A stretch of DNA of 64,000 nt from Shewanella maritima (GCF_004295345.1 NZ_CP036200.1:3659501-3723500), one strand, 5' to 3'. Numbered from the stretch's first letter, positions 7,739 through 17,028 are shown. Notes: generated by a model not told the origin, from the sequence alone. Program-made: numbers and translations.

Positions 7739-8401
7739 ATGGAACAAAAAACAAAGTCAATTGTATGGGACTTACCAGTACGGGTTTTCCATTGGGGAAT
7801 TGTCGTGTTAATGGGTGGTCTTTGGTGGACAGCGGAGCAAGGGGAGATGGAGTGGCATCAAATCTTGGCTTATGTCTTGGCCGCGCTATTAGTGATGCGA
7901 TGGTTTTGGGCCGCTGCGGGCAGCCAAACAGCAAAATTTAGTGATTTTATCCGCTCGCCTAAAGCCGTCATCAGTTATGCATTAAACAGAAGCCCGTCTC
8001 CAACATTAGGCCATAATCCATTAGGCGGTTATATGGTGCTCGCTTTGATGTTGATGCTAACGGTGCAGCTAGTAACTGGCCTTTTTGCAACCGATGATAT
8101 TTTTACTGAAGGTCCACTATATGCTTATGTATCAAGTGAGCAAGCTAGCTGGCTTACTTGGCTACATAAAACAAATTTTACCGCGCTGCAGATCTTTATT
8201 GCTGCACATATCCTTGCTGTCATCCTTCATCAGTTTAAAGGTGATAAGCTTATTCAAGCGATGTTCTCAGGTAAAAAGCTTCATGACTCGGCACTTGATA
8301 GCCCAAAAATGAAATCTGCTATCACAGCCTGGGTAGTGCTGTTAATCGCACTGGGTTTATTGGGGTACTTTTTGATATGGCCTATTTATCAGTTTATGTA
8401 G
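7739..8401 (+). CDS. Cytochrome b561-type membrane protein
   Basis: A 220-residue integral membrane protein. After VWDLPVRVFHWGIVVLM (a heme-ligand His in the first membrane helix) come three further hydrophobic segments with well-placed histidines (EWHQILAYVLA, WLHKTNFTALQIF, AAHILAVILHQF). This is the pattern of the Ni/Fe-hydrogenase cytochrome b / cytochrome b561 family (di-heme, four or more helices), which passes electrons between quinols and soluble carriers. An extra helix ends the protein. I placed the start at ATGGAACAAAAAAC (7739) because the family begins just before VWDLP; an ATG at 7712 is in frame. It is convergent with a cytochrome c' gene, suggesting they act as an electron-transfer pair; this is inference. 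Confidence 0.85.
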   Translation: MEQKTKSIVWDLPVRVFHWGIVVLMGGLWWTAEQGEMEWHQILAYVLAALLVMRWFWAAAGSQTAKFSDFIRSPKAVISYALNRSPSPTLGHNPLGGYMVLALMLMLTVQLVTGLFATDDIFTEGPLYAYVSSEQASWLTWLHKTNFTALQIFIAAHILAVILHQFKGDKLIQAMFSGKKLHDSALDSPKMKSAITAWVVLLIALGLLGYFLIWPIYQFM

Positions 8402-8454
8402 CTTGGGTTAGTCGTTCTTGTAAATCGCTCTTGTAAATCGATAGCGATACAAAC

Positions 8455-8480
8455 AAAAAGTCCGCAGGTGCGGACTTTTT
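8455..8480. terminator. Bidirectional terminator between the two cytochrome genes
   Basis: The perfect stem AAAAAGTCCGCA / TGCGGACTTTTT, with almost no loop, lies between two convergent genes and has A and T runs on the two sides. Confidence 0.88.
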
Positions 8481-8541
8481 CTTTAATGACTTGAACTTGC
8501 ACTTAAGCGTCTAACGATCAGGTTTAGCGGCCTTTGAAGCT

Positions 8542-8991
8542 TTAGTCTTTCTTGTAGTTGTCGTGACAACCCTTACAAGTTTTGCCCACTTCACCAAATG
8601 CTTGTTTTAACTCTTTCTTGCTGCCCGTAGCGGCAATTTCAGCTAGCTTGGCAGCATTGGTTTGGAAAGTCATCATGCGCTCGTCAAAATCAGCCTTGTT
8701 TGACCAAATTTTTGCTAGCGCATCAGTGTTACCTGAGTCAGTACCATCGATGAAGCCTTCGTGAGGGATTTTTGATAACGCGGCTACATTTACTGCGCGC
8801 TCAGCAAATACTTTTTGATCAAAGGCTTTCTTACCTTTCATCATTGCGCCCATATCACCAAAATTGTAAGCGATTAGGCTGAATGCTGATTGACGGTATT
8901 TAATTGCATGCTCTGGCTTTCTAAAGTTATCGGCCATAGCGCTTGGAACTAGGATTGCTGCAGTAGTTAATGCAAGAATGATTTTTTTCAT
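8542..8991 (-). CDS. Periplasmic cytochrome c' (class II c-type cytochrome)
   Basis: A 149-residue precursor with a clear Sec signal peptide (cleavage after AMA, residue 20) and a single heme motif CKGCH at residues 139-143, close to the C-terminus. That C-terminal placement, the length and the predicted four-helix bundle are diagnostic of cytochrome c'. Family members bind NO and CO at the five-coordinate heme; roles in NO tolerance are known in several bacteria, so that is the likeliest job here. It is convergent with a cytochrome b561-type gene and divergent from trpR. Confidence 0.93.
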   Translation of the reverse strand: MKKIILALTTAAILVPSAMADNFRKPEHAIKYRQSAFSLIAYNFGDMGAMMKGKKAFDQKVFAERAVNVAALSKIPHEGFIDGTDSGNTDALAKIWSNKADFDERMMTFQTNAAKLAEIAATGSKKELKQAFGEVGKTCKGCHDNYKKD

Positions 8992-9219
8992 TTTTATTTC
9001 TCATGTTTACACGACAAAACACTTACCGGTTGCGTTGTTACCGAGGCTGAAACTCGTGTTTGAACGCATAACGGTGCGAGTGACACGGCTCACAGTTTAC
9101 ATGAATAATGGGCCTTGTGTAGATTTCATTGTTGCAAAGTTTTGCAAAGAATTTATGACGTTATATTCGCATTGTATTAAGTACACGCATTTTGAATAGG
9201 CAAGGAGATTTGTTACACT

Positions 9220-9239
9220 TGTACTGTTTTAGCATTACA
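9220..9239. promoter_or_regulatory. Candidate TrpR operator upstream of trpR
   Basis: TGTACTGTTTTAGCATTACA is an imperfect palindrome (7 of 10 pairs) with the GTAC(T) and AG..TTAC half-sites of a Trp operator. It ends 17 bases before the trpR start, where autoregulation would act. The match to the E. coli consensus is moderate. Confidence 0.45.
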
Positions 9240-9256
9240 GTAATTAGAAGGGGCCT

Positions 9257-9535
9257 ATGCGCGCTGATTGGAGTTTAGTGTTGGACAAAGTGTTGTCCCA
9301 CAGCAATGAAGCAGACTTAACTGTTCTGTTCCATTTATTAATGACCGAAGAAGAGCGAAGTGCTATCTCTGGTCGATTAAAAGTATTCCAAACATTACTT
9401 GAAGGTGAGCTCAGCCAAAGACAAATTGCCGCTGAGTATCAAGTGAGCATCGCAACCATTACGCGTTGTTCAAATTACTTAAAAAATATGTCTGTAGAGC
9501 AAAGAGACAGTGTTAGAAAACTCATCCTCGATTGA
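9257..9535 (+). CDS. trpR: Trp operon repressor TrpR
   Basis: A 92-residue all-helical protein. The stretch LTVLFHLLMTEEERSAISGR, followed by LSQRQIAAEYQVSIATITRC, is the TrpR core with its helix-turn-helix. With L-tryptophan bound it represses trp biosynthesis operons. E. coli TrpR is 108 residues; the shorter ends here are normal for Shewanella-type proteins. AGAAGGGGCCT precedes the ATG. A candidate operator lies just upstream. It stands alone with its own terminator. Confidence 0.93.
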   Translation: MRADWSLVLDKVLSHSNEADLTVLFHLLMTEEERSAISGRLKVFQTLLEGELSQRQIAAEYQVSIATITRCSNYLKNMSVEQRDSVRKLILD

Positions 9536-9539
9536 CAAA

Positions 9540-9571
9540 AAAGAGCCGCTATAAAGCGGCTCTTTGTTTTT
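9540..9571 (+). terminator. Terminator after trpR
   Basis: The stem AAAGAGCCGCT / AGCGGCTCTTT with loop ATAA is followed by T-rich sequence and begins five bases after the trpR stop. It may also serve the convergent gene at 9585. Confidence 0.88.
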
Positions 9572-9584
9572 ATGAAAGTAACGA

Positions 9585-9962
9585 CTATCGAAATGATGAT
9601 GCTGGGATCTTGTGATGCCTGAAGCTTGCACGGCGCATGATTAAGTAAAATCCAAAGGTGACCAAGCAAATGGAAAATAAGGTGCTGGAGTCTCTTGGGT
9701 AAAATCGTGTAAGTAGACCTGCTGCTAAAATGTATAGAAAGGGAAGCTGTCCATACAGAAATTCAGGAATAAAACCTTGTTTACGTTTTCGCTTAGGGTC
9801 AGTACGGCGATTTGCAGAGCGCTGATTATAGATATAACCACCGAACAAATAGACTACCACCGCCGCGGCAAGTGCGTAAATCGGCTGAGCTGTGACAATA
9901 CCTGCCCCACCAATAATTAAATAAGTTAGTGGTAGGCTTTCATAGATAGGTTTAGCAATCAT
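9585..9962 (-). CDS. Small membrane protein of unknown function
   Basis: A 125-residue protein, not recognised. Two hydrophobic segments at about residues 12-45 form a hairpin; then a strongly basic stretch (NRRTDPKRKRKQG) that should stay in the cytoplasm, and two more hydrophobic segments in the last 55 residues. The start at 9962 (MIAKPIYESLP) is chosen because AAGGAG lies about seven bases upstream; a longer frame begins at 10016 but has no such site. It is convergent with trpR and well separated from slyD. Confidence 0.7.
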   Translation of the reverse strand: MIAKPIYESLPLTYLIIGGAGIVTAQPIYALAAAVVVYLFGGYIYNQRSANRRTDPKRKRKQGFIPEFLYGQLPFLYILAAGLLTRFYPRDSSTLFSICLVTFGFYLIMRRASFRHHKIPASSFR

Positions 9963-10093
9963 AATGCACTCCTTCGCATTGGCTATTGTGAGCAGTGAGT
10001 GGAAAATGACATGCAAAAAGACTAAGCATAATGCCTATATATCCCTATTAGGCTGACTTTAGTGCATATCAACAACGGCTAAATTATAGCAAA

Positions 10094-10130
10094 TAAAAAA
10101 TGCCACCGACTATAAACTAGCCAGTGGCAT
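10094..10130 (-). terminator. Terminator after slyD
   Basis: On the minus strand a long stem, GCCACTGGCTA / TAGTCGGTGGC with loop GTTTA, is followed by six T. It lies about 110 bases past the slyD stop. Confidence 0.75.
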
Positions 10131-10242
10131 GTGATGATTTCGTACTTATTATTGAGCTTAAAAATGCCGTTATTAGCTAAGTGATTAAACTCATTAGCAT
10201 AATATTTAGCACGATACTTTTTCAGATATTAGTGAAAAAGTA

Positions 10243-10806
10243 TTAGTGGCTACAACCACAACCGCCTTTGCTATCACAATTTGGGTTACTACCGCCGCAA
10301 CATTCATGATCGTCACCATGATCGTGACCACAGCTTTGACCAGCAGCATGGATGTGACCGTGAGCGATTTCATCTTCGCTAGCTTGACGTACTTCCATTA
10401 CTTCAACGCTGAAGCGTAAGTTTTCACCAGCTAATGGGTGGTTACCATCAACAACCACAGACTCATCTTTAACTTCTGTCACTTGTACAGGACGTTGACC
10501 CATTTCGGTTTCAGCGATAAAGCGCATGCCAGGAACGATATCTTGGATCTCGCCAAATGCTTCTAGTGGGACTTCTTGTCGTAGACCTTCGTGATATTCG
10601 CCATAGGCTTGATCTGCTTCAACATTGACTTCAAGTTTGTCTCCTACCGCTTTACCCTCAAGCGCAGCTTCTAAGCCTGGAATAATATTTTCAGCACCGT
10701 GCAGGTAAAGCATTGGTTCTGCGCCAAACGAGCTTTCAATTTGCTCACCTTGAGAGTTTGAAAGTGTGTAATGGATGGTTACAGCAGTATGTTTTGCGAT
10801 ATTCAT
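10243..10806 (-). CDS. slyD: FKBP-type peptidyl-prolyl isomerase SlyD
   Basis: A 187-residue protein (E. coli SlyD is 196). The FKBP domain is split by the IF chaperone insert: the start MNIAKHTAVTIHYTLSNSQG, then GLEAALEGKAVGDKLEV, and NHPLAGENLRFSVEV. The tail beyond residue 145 is very rich in His and Cys (HGHIHAAGQSCGHDH, ECCGG, GGCGCSH), a nickel/zinc-binding extension. SlyD is a cytoplasmic folding helper and supplies nickel for hydrogenase maturation. It is a single gene divergent from the thr operon, with its own terminator. Confidence 0.96.
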   Translation of the reverse strand: MNIAKHTAVTIHYTLSNSQGEQIESSFGAEPMLYLHGAENIIPGLEAALEGKAVGDKLEVNVEADQAYGEYHEGLRQEVPLEAFGEIQDIVPGMRFIAETEMGQRPVQVTEVKDESVVVDGNHPLAGENLRFSVEVMEVRQASEDEIAHGHIHAAGQSCGHDHGDDHECCGGSNPNCDSKGGCGCSH

Positions 10807-11345
10807 GTCGACTCCAACTTTTGATTTGCACGCATACTAACGCTAATTAGTCTTGGGTGCATGCAATAACATCAGTTTTTGCTCATTCAATCACATCTAG
10901 GGTTTACTGGATTTACAAGTGATTAACTTGAGTATTTCTCAGCACTGTAGAGGATGTTGACGTAATTTACGTAGGGTTGAGTCAATATTGAAAAAACAGA
11001 AGCTAGTTGCCTTGTTTTTTAACTGTTTATATTCAGTGGTTTGCACGTATTTTTGCGGTAATCTATCTACTTGAATTTGGGCTCGAAAACCGAGTTTGCA
11101 GCATGTTGCTTAGTTGTTTTTGTATTGTTTTAGTTTTGTCAATTGGAAGATATTAAAAAAATGGTAGCAAAAGCGTAATTAAGGGTTGACATTGGAGGGT
11201 GAAACACGCAATTCTGTAATTAAGCAACATAGTTTAAATGAACAACTAGTTTCGCTTTAAAGCGCTTGTATCACAACTGCACAAAACGCTAGTGAGCTAT
11301 GTTAGCCAATTTGGGTTTATTTTTAACTTTAACGGATATCAGCCA
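10807..11345. other. 539-base divergent region between slyD and the thr leader
   Basis: A/T-rich non-coding DNA. TTGACA at 11186-11191 with AATTCT 18 bases on is the best promoter candidate for the thr operon, leaving a leader of about 140 bases before thrL. A weak AAAAAACA / TTGTTTTTT inverted repeat is near 10988-11020. No gene is supported. Confidence 0.4.
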
Positions 11346-11360
11346 GTGACTGTAACTAAG

Positions 11361-11432
11361 ATGATTACAACCACGATTACCACAACCACCATTATTACAA
11401 TGGGGCGGGCTGATCACACCCCAAAAAATTAG
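11361..11432 (+). CDS. thrL: Threonine operon leader peptide ThrL
   Basis: A 23-codon open frame missed by length cut-offs. Residues 2-13 (ITTTITTTTIIT) are all Thr or Ile, eight and four codons. It lies just before a terminator hairpin and thrABC, exactly where thrL is in E. coli (MKRISTTITTTITITTG). Low charged tRNA-Thr or tRNA-Ile should stall the ribosome and favour read-through. An in-frame GTG at 11346 (VTVTK-M...) with GGAT upstream could be the real start and would give 28 codons. The ATG itself has only a weak ribosome-binding site. Confidence 0.92.
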   Translation: MITTTITTTTIITMGRADHTPKN

Positions 11433-11439
11433 TTTTCTG

Positions 11440-11474
11440 AAGCCCGCTCAATCGAAAGATAAGCGGGCTTTTTC
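11440..11474 (+). terminator. thr attenuator
   Basis: The stem AAGCCCGCT / AGCGGGCTT is followed by five T. Its 5' arm AGCCCGC (11441-11447) is complementary to GCGGGCT inside thrL (11405-11411), which gives an antiterminator alternative. It lies 50 bases before thrA. Confidence 0.9.
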
Positions 11475-11524
11475 ATTTTAGGCAGTTTAATAATCTCAAT
11501 AGTTTTAGGAGTAGGGAGAGAAGT

Positions 11525-13984
11525 ATGAAAGTAATGAAGTTTGGCGGTACCTCACTTGCCAACTGGCAACGTTTTTCTATGGCGGCGGACATTATTGCGA
11601 CTTCTACCCAAACCACCCAGGTCGCTACCGTGCTGTCAGCACCAGCGACAGTGACCAATGCACTATTAGAAATGGCCGATTTGGCGGTTGTTAAGCAAAA
11701 CTATTCGGCTGTATTGAGTAAAGTTGAGTCGGTATTTTCCTCGCTATTTAGCGAAGCAGAAGTGCTCTTAAACGCGGAACAGAAACTGTCGCTAGAATCT
11801 CAGCTAAACGAGCAAATGCACAATTGGCAGAGCAAACTATCTGGAATTAGCCTGCTTGGCGAGTGCCCAGATTATGTGCGTGCAGAGATAGTCACTTCTG
11901 GTGAGAAGCTCTCAACAGCCTTGATGGTTGAGTTGATGCGCGCTAAAGGGCTAAGCGCAGATAAACTCGATCCACAAGCCTTGTTTCTCGCTCACGGGCA
12001 GCCGCTTGAGTCGAGCGTGGATATTAGTGTGAGTAAGCCAAGGTTTGGCAAGCTTGACCTTAAAGCCAATCAAGTATGGGTAATGCCGGGCTTTACTGCT
12101 GCAGATGTGCATGGCAAAACCGTGACCTTAGGGCGCAATGGGTCTGATTATTCTGCGGCGGTATTGGCAGCTTGTGTAGATGCGCAATGCTGTGAAATAT
12201 GGACCGACGTTGATGGGGTATATAACACTGATCCTCGTGTGGTGAGTGACGCTAAACTACTCGCGCAGCTTAGCTATCAAGAGGCGATGGAGCTATCTTA
12301 CTTCGGTGCTAAGGTGCTACACCCTAAAACAATCGCGCCTATCGCTCAGTACCACATTCCTTGTTATATCCGTAACAGCTTTAATCCAAGTGCACCGGGT
12401 ACGTTAGTGTCTAACCAGCAAGATGAAACTGGTTTACAGGTGAAAGCCATATCTAATCTTGATGATCAAACCATGTTTAACGTATCAGGCCCTGGCATGA
12501 AAGGCATGGTGGGTATGGCAAGTCGCGTACTTGAGGCTATTTCTCGCAGTGGGATATCGGTGTCGCTTATCACCCAAAGTTCATCTGAATACAGTATCAG
12601 TTTTTGTGTAGCGACCAGTCAGGCAAACAAAGCTAAATGGGCGTTAGAGCAAGAGTTTGAGCTAGAAATTCAATCTGAGTTGCTTGAGCCAATTGAGCTG
12701 AGAAAAGATTTAGCCATTGTCTCGCTAATTGGTGATGGCATGAAGACCCACAAAGGCGTATCGGCTAAATTCTTTGGCGCGCTGGCTCAGGCTAGTGTCA
12801 ACATAGTGGCGATTGCCCAGGGCTCTTCAGAGCGCTCTATTTCAACTGTGATTAAGCAAGAGAAAACCAAACATGCTATTCGAGCGTGTCATCAAGCGTT
12901 CTTTGATGTGCAGCAGTATCTCGATGTATTTTTGGTTGGCTGTGGCAACGTTGGTGCAGGGTTACTAGAGCAGTTTAAGCAGCAAGATAACATGCTTAAA
13001 CGCCAGCATATTAGTGTGCGTGTCTGCGGCATAGCCAACTCGAAAGCGATGCTACTCAATGCTGATGGTATTGAGTTAGATAATTGGCAGCAGCAAGTCG
13101 CCCAAAGCAGCGATGCATTTAACTTAGCCAAGATGCTAGAGTGGGGTAAAACGCAGCAAATTCTTAATCCTGTGCTGGTGGACTGTACCTCATCAGAGGC
13201 TATCTCCAATGCTTATCTTGATATGATGCAAGCTGGTTTTCATGTCGTGACGCCAAACAAAAAGGCCAACACCCGTGATGGTGAATATTACCAAGCGCTG
13301 CGTCAAACAGCATTAGTTAACCGTCGACAATTTCTATATGAAACCACCGTCGGTGCTGGTTTACCTGTGATCGATAACCTTAAAAAATTACTTTGCGCTG
13401 GTGACAAATTGCATAAATTCAATGGCATTTTGTCTGGTTCACTGTCTTATATTTTCGGTATGCTGGATGAGGGCATGACTTTGTCACAAGCAACCAGTAT
13501 TGCCCGTGACAAGTGCTTTACTGAGCCCGATCCTCGGGATGATCTGTCTGGCATGGATGTGGCTCGCAAGGTGCTGATCCTTGCTCGCGAAGTAGGGCTG
13601 GATTTGGAGTTAGCAGACATTCAGGTTGACTCAGTGCTGCCAGCTAGTTTCGATGCCAGCGGCGATGTCGATGCCTTTATGGCTAATTTGCCGCAAGTCG
13701 ATAGCCAGGTAAAACAACGTGTAGAGCAAGCCAAAGCCCAAGGTAAGGTGCTTCGATATGTTGGTCAAATTGATGATGGTAAGTGCTATGTGCGCATTGC
13801 AGAAGTGGGCAGTGATGACCCGCTTTATAGCGTAAAAGGTGGCGAGAATGCGCTGGCATTTTATAGCCGCTATTATCAGCCTATTCCATTTGTCTTAAGA
13901 GGCTATGGTGCGGGTACTGATGTTACTGCTGCTGGTGTGTTTGCCGATGTGCTGCGCACACTCAACTGGTCTCGTGAGGTGTAA
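11525..13984 (+). CDS. thrA: Bifunctional aspartokinase I / homoserine dehydrogenase I
   Basis: An 819-residue fusion, essentially the length of E. coli ThrA (820). Residues 1-290 are the aspartokinase (start [35 protein letters not shown]), 300-450 carry two ACT regions (threonine feedback), and from about 465 the homoserine dehydrogenase begins ([46 protein letters not shown]). It catalyses steps 1 and 3 from aspartate to homoserine. GGGAGAG precedes the ATG. It is first in thrABC, and the leader peptide and attenuator control the whole operon. Confidence 0.98.
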   Translation: MKVMKFGGTSLANWQRFSMAADIIATSTQTTQVATVLSAPATVTNALLEMADLAVVKQNYSAVLSKVESVFSSLFSEAEVLLNAEQKLSLESQLNEQMHNWQSKLSGISLLGECPDYVRAEIVTSGEKLSTALMVELMRAKGLSADKLDPQALFLAHGQPLESSVDISVSKPRFGKLDLKANQVWVMPGFTAADVHGKTVTLGRNGSDYSAAVLAACVDAQCCEIWTDVDGVYNTDPRVVSDAKLLAQLSYQEAMELSYFGAKVLHPKTIAPIAQYHIPCYIRNSFNPSAPGTLVSNQQDETGLQVKAISNLDDQTMFNVSGPGMKGMVGMASRVLEAISRSGISVSLITQSSSEYSISFCVATSQANKAKWALEQEFELEIQSELLEPIELRKDLAIVSLIGDGMKTHKGVSAKFFGALAQASVNIVAIAQGSSERSISTVIKQEKTKHAIRACHQAFFDVQQYLDVFLVGCGNVGAGLLEQFKQQDNMLKRQHISVRVCGIANSKAMLLNADGIELDNWQQQVAQSSDAFNLAKMLEWGKTQQILNPVLVDCTSSEAISNAYLDMMQAGFHVVTPNKKANTRDGEYYQALRQTALVNRRQFLYETTVGAGLPVIDNLKKLLCAGDKLHKFNGILSGSLSYIFGMLDEGMTLSQATSIARDKCFTEPDPRDDLSGMDVARKVLILAREVGLDLELADIQVDSVLPASFDASGDVDAFMANLPQVDSQVKQRVEQAKAQGKVLRYVGQIDDGKCYVRIAEVGSDDPLYSVKGGENALAFYSRYYQPIPFVLRGYGAGTDVTAAGVFADVLRTLNWSREV

Positions 13985-13988
13985 GTAA

Positions 13989-14930
13989 ATGAGTCGAAAT
14001 GCATTAACGGTTTATGCGCCTGCATCTATGGGCAATGTTGGCGTGGGATTCGATTTACTTGGCGCAGCACTTGCGCCGGTAAATGGTGAACTACTAGGTG
14101 ACAAAGTCACTATTTCTGCAGCAGAGCAGGGAATCGAGTTCACCCAAACAGGCGCTTGGGCTCATAAACTGCCTTCAAGTGCTGCTGATAACATTGTCAG
14201 CCAATGTGCGACGTTTTTCCTTTCTAAACAAGGTATCGAGCAAGGAGTTAAGCTAGAGCTTGAGAAAAACTTGCCAGTAGGGAGCGGCCTTGGCTCGTCA
14301 GCAAGCTCAGTAGTTGCGGCGCTGTACGCATTAAATTGTTTTTTTAACTCTCCTTATGATCAAAATGCCTTATTGCAATTGATGGGTGAGTTTGAAGGCA
14401 AGATATCTGGCAGCGTGCACTATGACAATGTTGCGCCGAGTTATTTAGGCGGCATGCAGCTGATGACAGACACGCCAAGCTCGGTATGCGAGGCGATTCC
14501 ACATTTTAAAGATTGGTATTGGGTGGTGTCATATTCAGGCGTATCACTGTCGACCGCCAAAATGCGCGCATTACTGCCCGAGCAACAAGACATGGCTACT
14601 ACACTTGATTATGGCCGCCGCTTAAGCGCATTTGTGCATGCAAGCTATAAAGGTGATCCGCAAATGGCTATTGATGTACTTAAAGATGTAATAGCTGAGC
14701 CATATCGCGCTGCAGCGATCCCTGGTTTTGTTGAGGCAAGGCAAGCGCTTAATGAGCTAGGTATGCTAACCACAGGTATATCAGGCAGTGGCCCTACGTT
14801 ATTTACCATTACCGATTCTTTAGCTAAAGCTGAGCAGGCCAAACTTTGGTTAGATGACCATTATTTGTGCCAAGCTGGTGGTTTTAGTCATGTGTGCAAA
14901 ATTGATGAGCAGGGTGCGAGAGCGCTGTAA
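13989..14930 (+). CDS. thrB: Homoserine kinase
   Basis: A 313-residue GHMP-family kinase (E. coli ThrB is 310). The ATP loop LPVGSGLGSSASSVVAALYA is at about residue 97, with the N-terminal YAPASMGNVGVGFDLLG and the C-terminal GISGSGPTLFTI. It phosphorylates L-homoserine with ATP. The ATG is four bases after the thrA stop, so translation is probably coupled. Confidence 0.98.
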   Translation: MSRNALTVYAPASMGNVGVGFDLLGAALAPVNGELLGDKVTISAAEQGIEFTQTGAWAHKLPSSAADNIVSQCATFFLSKQGIEQGVKLELEKNLPVGSGLGSSASSVVAALYALNCFFNSPYDQNALLQLMGEFEGKISGSVHYDNVAPSYLGGMQLMTDTPSSVCEAIPHFKDWYWVVSYSGVSLSTAKMRALLPEQQDMATTLDYGRRLSAFVHASYKGDPQMAIDVLKDVIAEPYRAAAIPGFVEARQALNELGMLTTGISGSGPTLFTITDSLAKAEQAKLWLDDHYLCQAGGFSHVCKIDEQGARAL

Positions 14931-14962
14931 CTTTTTCCAATTATTAAATTAGGTCGTAACCA

Positions 14963-16243
14963 ATGGAACTATATAACCTTAAACACCCATCTCAAAAAGT
15001 CAGCTTCAGTGAGGCTGTGCAGCTTGGTTTAGGTAAAGACCGCGGGCTGTTTTTCCCAAGTCAAATTCCTCAGCTCGATAATACTGATGCCTTGCTAGAA
15101 TTAGATTTTGTAGCGCGCAGCAAGAAAGTACTTGGTGCCTGGCTTGCAGTAGAGCTGGGTCAAGATACAGTTGATAAGCTCGTTGATGCCGCATTCACCT
15201 TTGATGTACCGCTAGTGCAGGTCGATGATAAACGTGCTTGCCTTGAATTATTTCACGGTCCAACGCTCGCGTTTAAAGACTTTGGTGCACGCTTTATGGC
15301 GCAGTGCGTTAACTTACTGGCGCCAGAGAAGGGCCTAACGATTTTAACTGCAACATCAGGCGATACTGGCGCGGCTGTAGCCGATGCATTTTATGGCCTT
15401 GATAAAGTCAAAGTGGTGGTGATGTATCCACAAGGTAAAATCAGCGAGTTACAAGAGAAAATGTTCACCACGTTGGGTGGTAACATCATTACACTTGCGG
15501 TTGAGTCAGACTTTGATGCTTGTCAGGCATTGGTTAAGCAGTCGTTTGATGATCAAGACGTCAGAGAGGGGTTAGCACTTAATTCAGCTAACTCTATTAA
15601 CATTAGTCGGTTGCTTGCGCAGGTTTGCTATTATTTTGAAGCTGCCGCCCAAGCTAAGCGCCTTGGACACCATGAATTAGTTGTATCAGTGCCAAGTGGC
15701 AACTTTGGTAATTTAACTGCAGGTTTGTTTGCTAAAGCCATGGGACTCAATATTAAGCGCTTTATTGCGGCGACCAATGCTAATGACACAGTGCCGCGCT
15801 ACTTGGCAGATGGAGAGTGGCAACCTAATGCCACGGTTGCAACCATGTCAAATGCAATGGACGTGTCTGAACCAAGTAATTGGCCGCGTTCAGAAGCTAT
15901 CTGTGAAGCTATGGGCTGGCCACTGTCTTTAATCTCTGGTGTTGCGGTAACTGAAGCGCAAACCCAAGAGACCTTGGTGCAATTAAAGCAAGCTGGTTAT
16001 CAGTCTGAACCTCATGCCGCCATTGCCGCAAATGCACTCAATGGATTAGCTGCAGATGAGTTTGGTGTGTTCCTTGGTACCGCGCATCCAGCAAAGTTTA
16101 AAGACGTGGTTGATGAGGTATTAGAGCTTGATTTACCTTTGCCACCAGAGCTAGATGCTGTAGCGGGTAAGCCTATTCTATCCGATTCGCTCGCTGCAGA
16201 TTTTGAGCAGCTGAAACAGTACTTATTTGCCAAACTGGCTTAA
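14963..16243 (+). CDS. thrC: Threonine synthase
   Basis: A 426-residue PLP enzyme (E. coli ThrC is 428). ELFHGPTLAFKDFGARF holds the PLP-binding lysine, and TATSGDTGAAVADAF is the phosphate-binding turn. It converts O-phosphohomoserine to threonine. It starts 33 bases after thrB and ends the operon with a strong terminator about 20 bases on. The last few residues (LKQYLFAKLA) match the usual end. No anomaly is seen. Confidence 0.98.
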   Translation: MELYNLKHPSQKVSFSEAVQLGLGKDRGLFFPSQIPQLDNTDALLELDFVARSKKVLGAWLAVELGQDTVDKLVDAAFTFDVPLVQVDDKRACLELFHGPTLAFKDFGARFMAQCVNLLAPEKGLTILTATSGDTGAAVADAFYGLDKVKVVVMYPQGKISELQEKMFTTLGGNIITLAVESDFDACQALVKQSFDDQDVREGLALNSANSINISRLLAQVCYYFEAAAQAKRLGHHELVVSVPSGNFGNLTAGLFAKAMGLNIKRFIAATNANDTVPRYLADGEWQPNATVATMSNAMDVSEPSNWPRSEAICEAMGWPLSLISGVAVTEAQTQETLVQLKQAGYQSEPHAAIAANALNGLAADEFGVFLGTAHPAKFKDVVDEVLELDLPLPPELDAVAGKPILSDSLAADFEQLKQYLFAKLA

Positions 16244-16262
16244 CTTAATAGTTGCAATCGCA

Positions 16263-16300
16263 AACGTAAAAAAGCGCCTACAAAGGCGCTTTTTTACGTT
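16263..16300 (+). terminator. Terminator of thrABC
   Basis: A perfect 17-base-pair stem, AACGTAAAAAAGCGCCT with its complement, around loop ACAA; both arms contain six A or T, so it also works on the other strand. Confidence 0.92.
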
Positions 16301-16344
16301 AATTGGTGCAACATTTCGCTCAGTGTTGGTGAAATGTATGATTT

Positions 16345-16358
16345 ATGATCTTGGTCAA
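16345..16358. promoter_or_regulatory. FNR-like half-palindrome upstream of the hemerythrin gene
   Basis: ATGATcttgGTCAA is close to the FNR/EtrA consensus TTGAT-N4-ATCAA (8 of 10). It is centred about 67 bases before the start, a plausible place for an activator. A single imperfect site; weak evidence. Confidence 0.35.
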
Positions 16359-16418
16359 ACACATTTTGAGCAAATTTTGTAAGTATATTTCCCTGTATCA
16401 TTTTACAGGAGAGGCGAG

Positions 16419-16976
16419 ATGAACGACAAAGCCATGCTGAAACGTTTATTGCGTGACCATAAGCATATTGCCATTTTGCTGGATATTTTGGCGACTAAGC
16501 AAGCTAAGTTGGCCGAAGGCGAAGCGATTAACTTTAACTTAGTACGTGACATCGTCGAGTACATGCAAAGTTACGCTGAGCATAGTCATCACCCGCTAGA
16601 AGATATTACGTTTGATTTATACCTGAAAAAAATGGGCGAGAGTAATCAGTCGCAGCTTCATGATGAGCATAGCCGTCTTGCTGAGTCTTCTGGGGCACTG
16701 ATGTACAGTTTAAATATGATTTTAAGTGATGTGGTCATTTCCAGAGAAAAGCTGGTGAATGATCTTAAAGCTTATATTGAGCTACAACAGTTACACATGC
16801 AGTATGAAGAGCGCGAGATTTTCCCTTTGTTTGTTAAAGCGCTTACTGATGATGATTGGAATGCCATTGAAAAGCAGTGCCAGCAGCGTTTAGTTGATGA
16901 CCCTTTGTTTAGCGACAATGACAAAGCGGTATTTGAAGAGCTAAAACAATACATAGCAGCTACCGATATTAAGTAA
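16419..16976 (+). CDS. Hemerythrin-like HHE-domain protein
   Basis: A 185-residue cytoplasmic protein. Candidate di-iron ligands lie at H14/H16 (DHKH), H55-H58 (EHSHHPLED), H81/H84 (HDEH) and H126 with E130 (HMQYEEREIFP), which is the HHE repeat pattern of hemerythrin-like proteins. Such proteins bind O2, NO or iron; RIC/YtfE iron-centre repair proteins are relatives, but the N-terminal ScdA domain of those is absent here, so this is a simple HHE protein. AGGAGAGGCG precedes the ATG. Its own terminator follows. An FNR-like site upstream suggests oxygen or NO control. Confidence 0.88.
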   Translation: MNDKAMLKRLLRDHKHIAILLDILATKQAKLAEGEAINFNLVRDIVEYMQSYAEHSHHPLEDITFDLYLKKMGESNQSQLHDEHSRLAESSGALMYSLNMILSDVVISREKLVNDLKAYIELQQLHMQYEEREIFPLFVKALTDDDWNAIEKQCQQRLVDDPLFSDNDKAVFEELKQYIAATDIK

Positions 16977-16999
16977 CCTGTTGTTAATTTAATGTAAAT

Positions 17000-17028
17000 A
17001 AAAAAGAGCGCTTAAAGCGCTCTTTTAG
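17000..17028 (+). terminator. Terminator after the hemerythrin gene
   Basis: The stem AAAAGAGCGCT / AGCGCTCTTT, 25 bases after the stop; it is close to symmetric and could serve the convergent DUF3545 gene as well. Confidence 0.85.

Noticed and set aside
8978..9199. 73-codon plus-strand frame between the cytochrome c' gene and trpR
   Set aside because: Overlaps the cytochrome c' start on the other strand and has no ribosome-binding site or family features.
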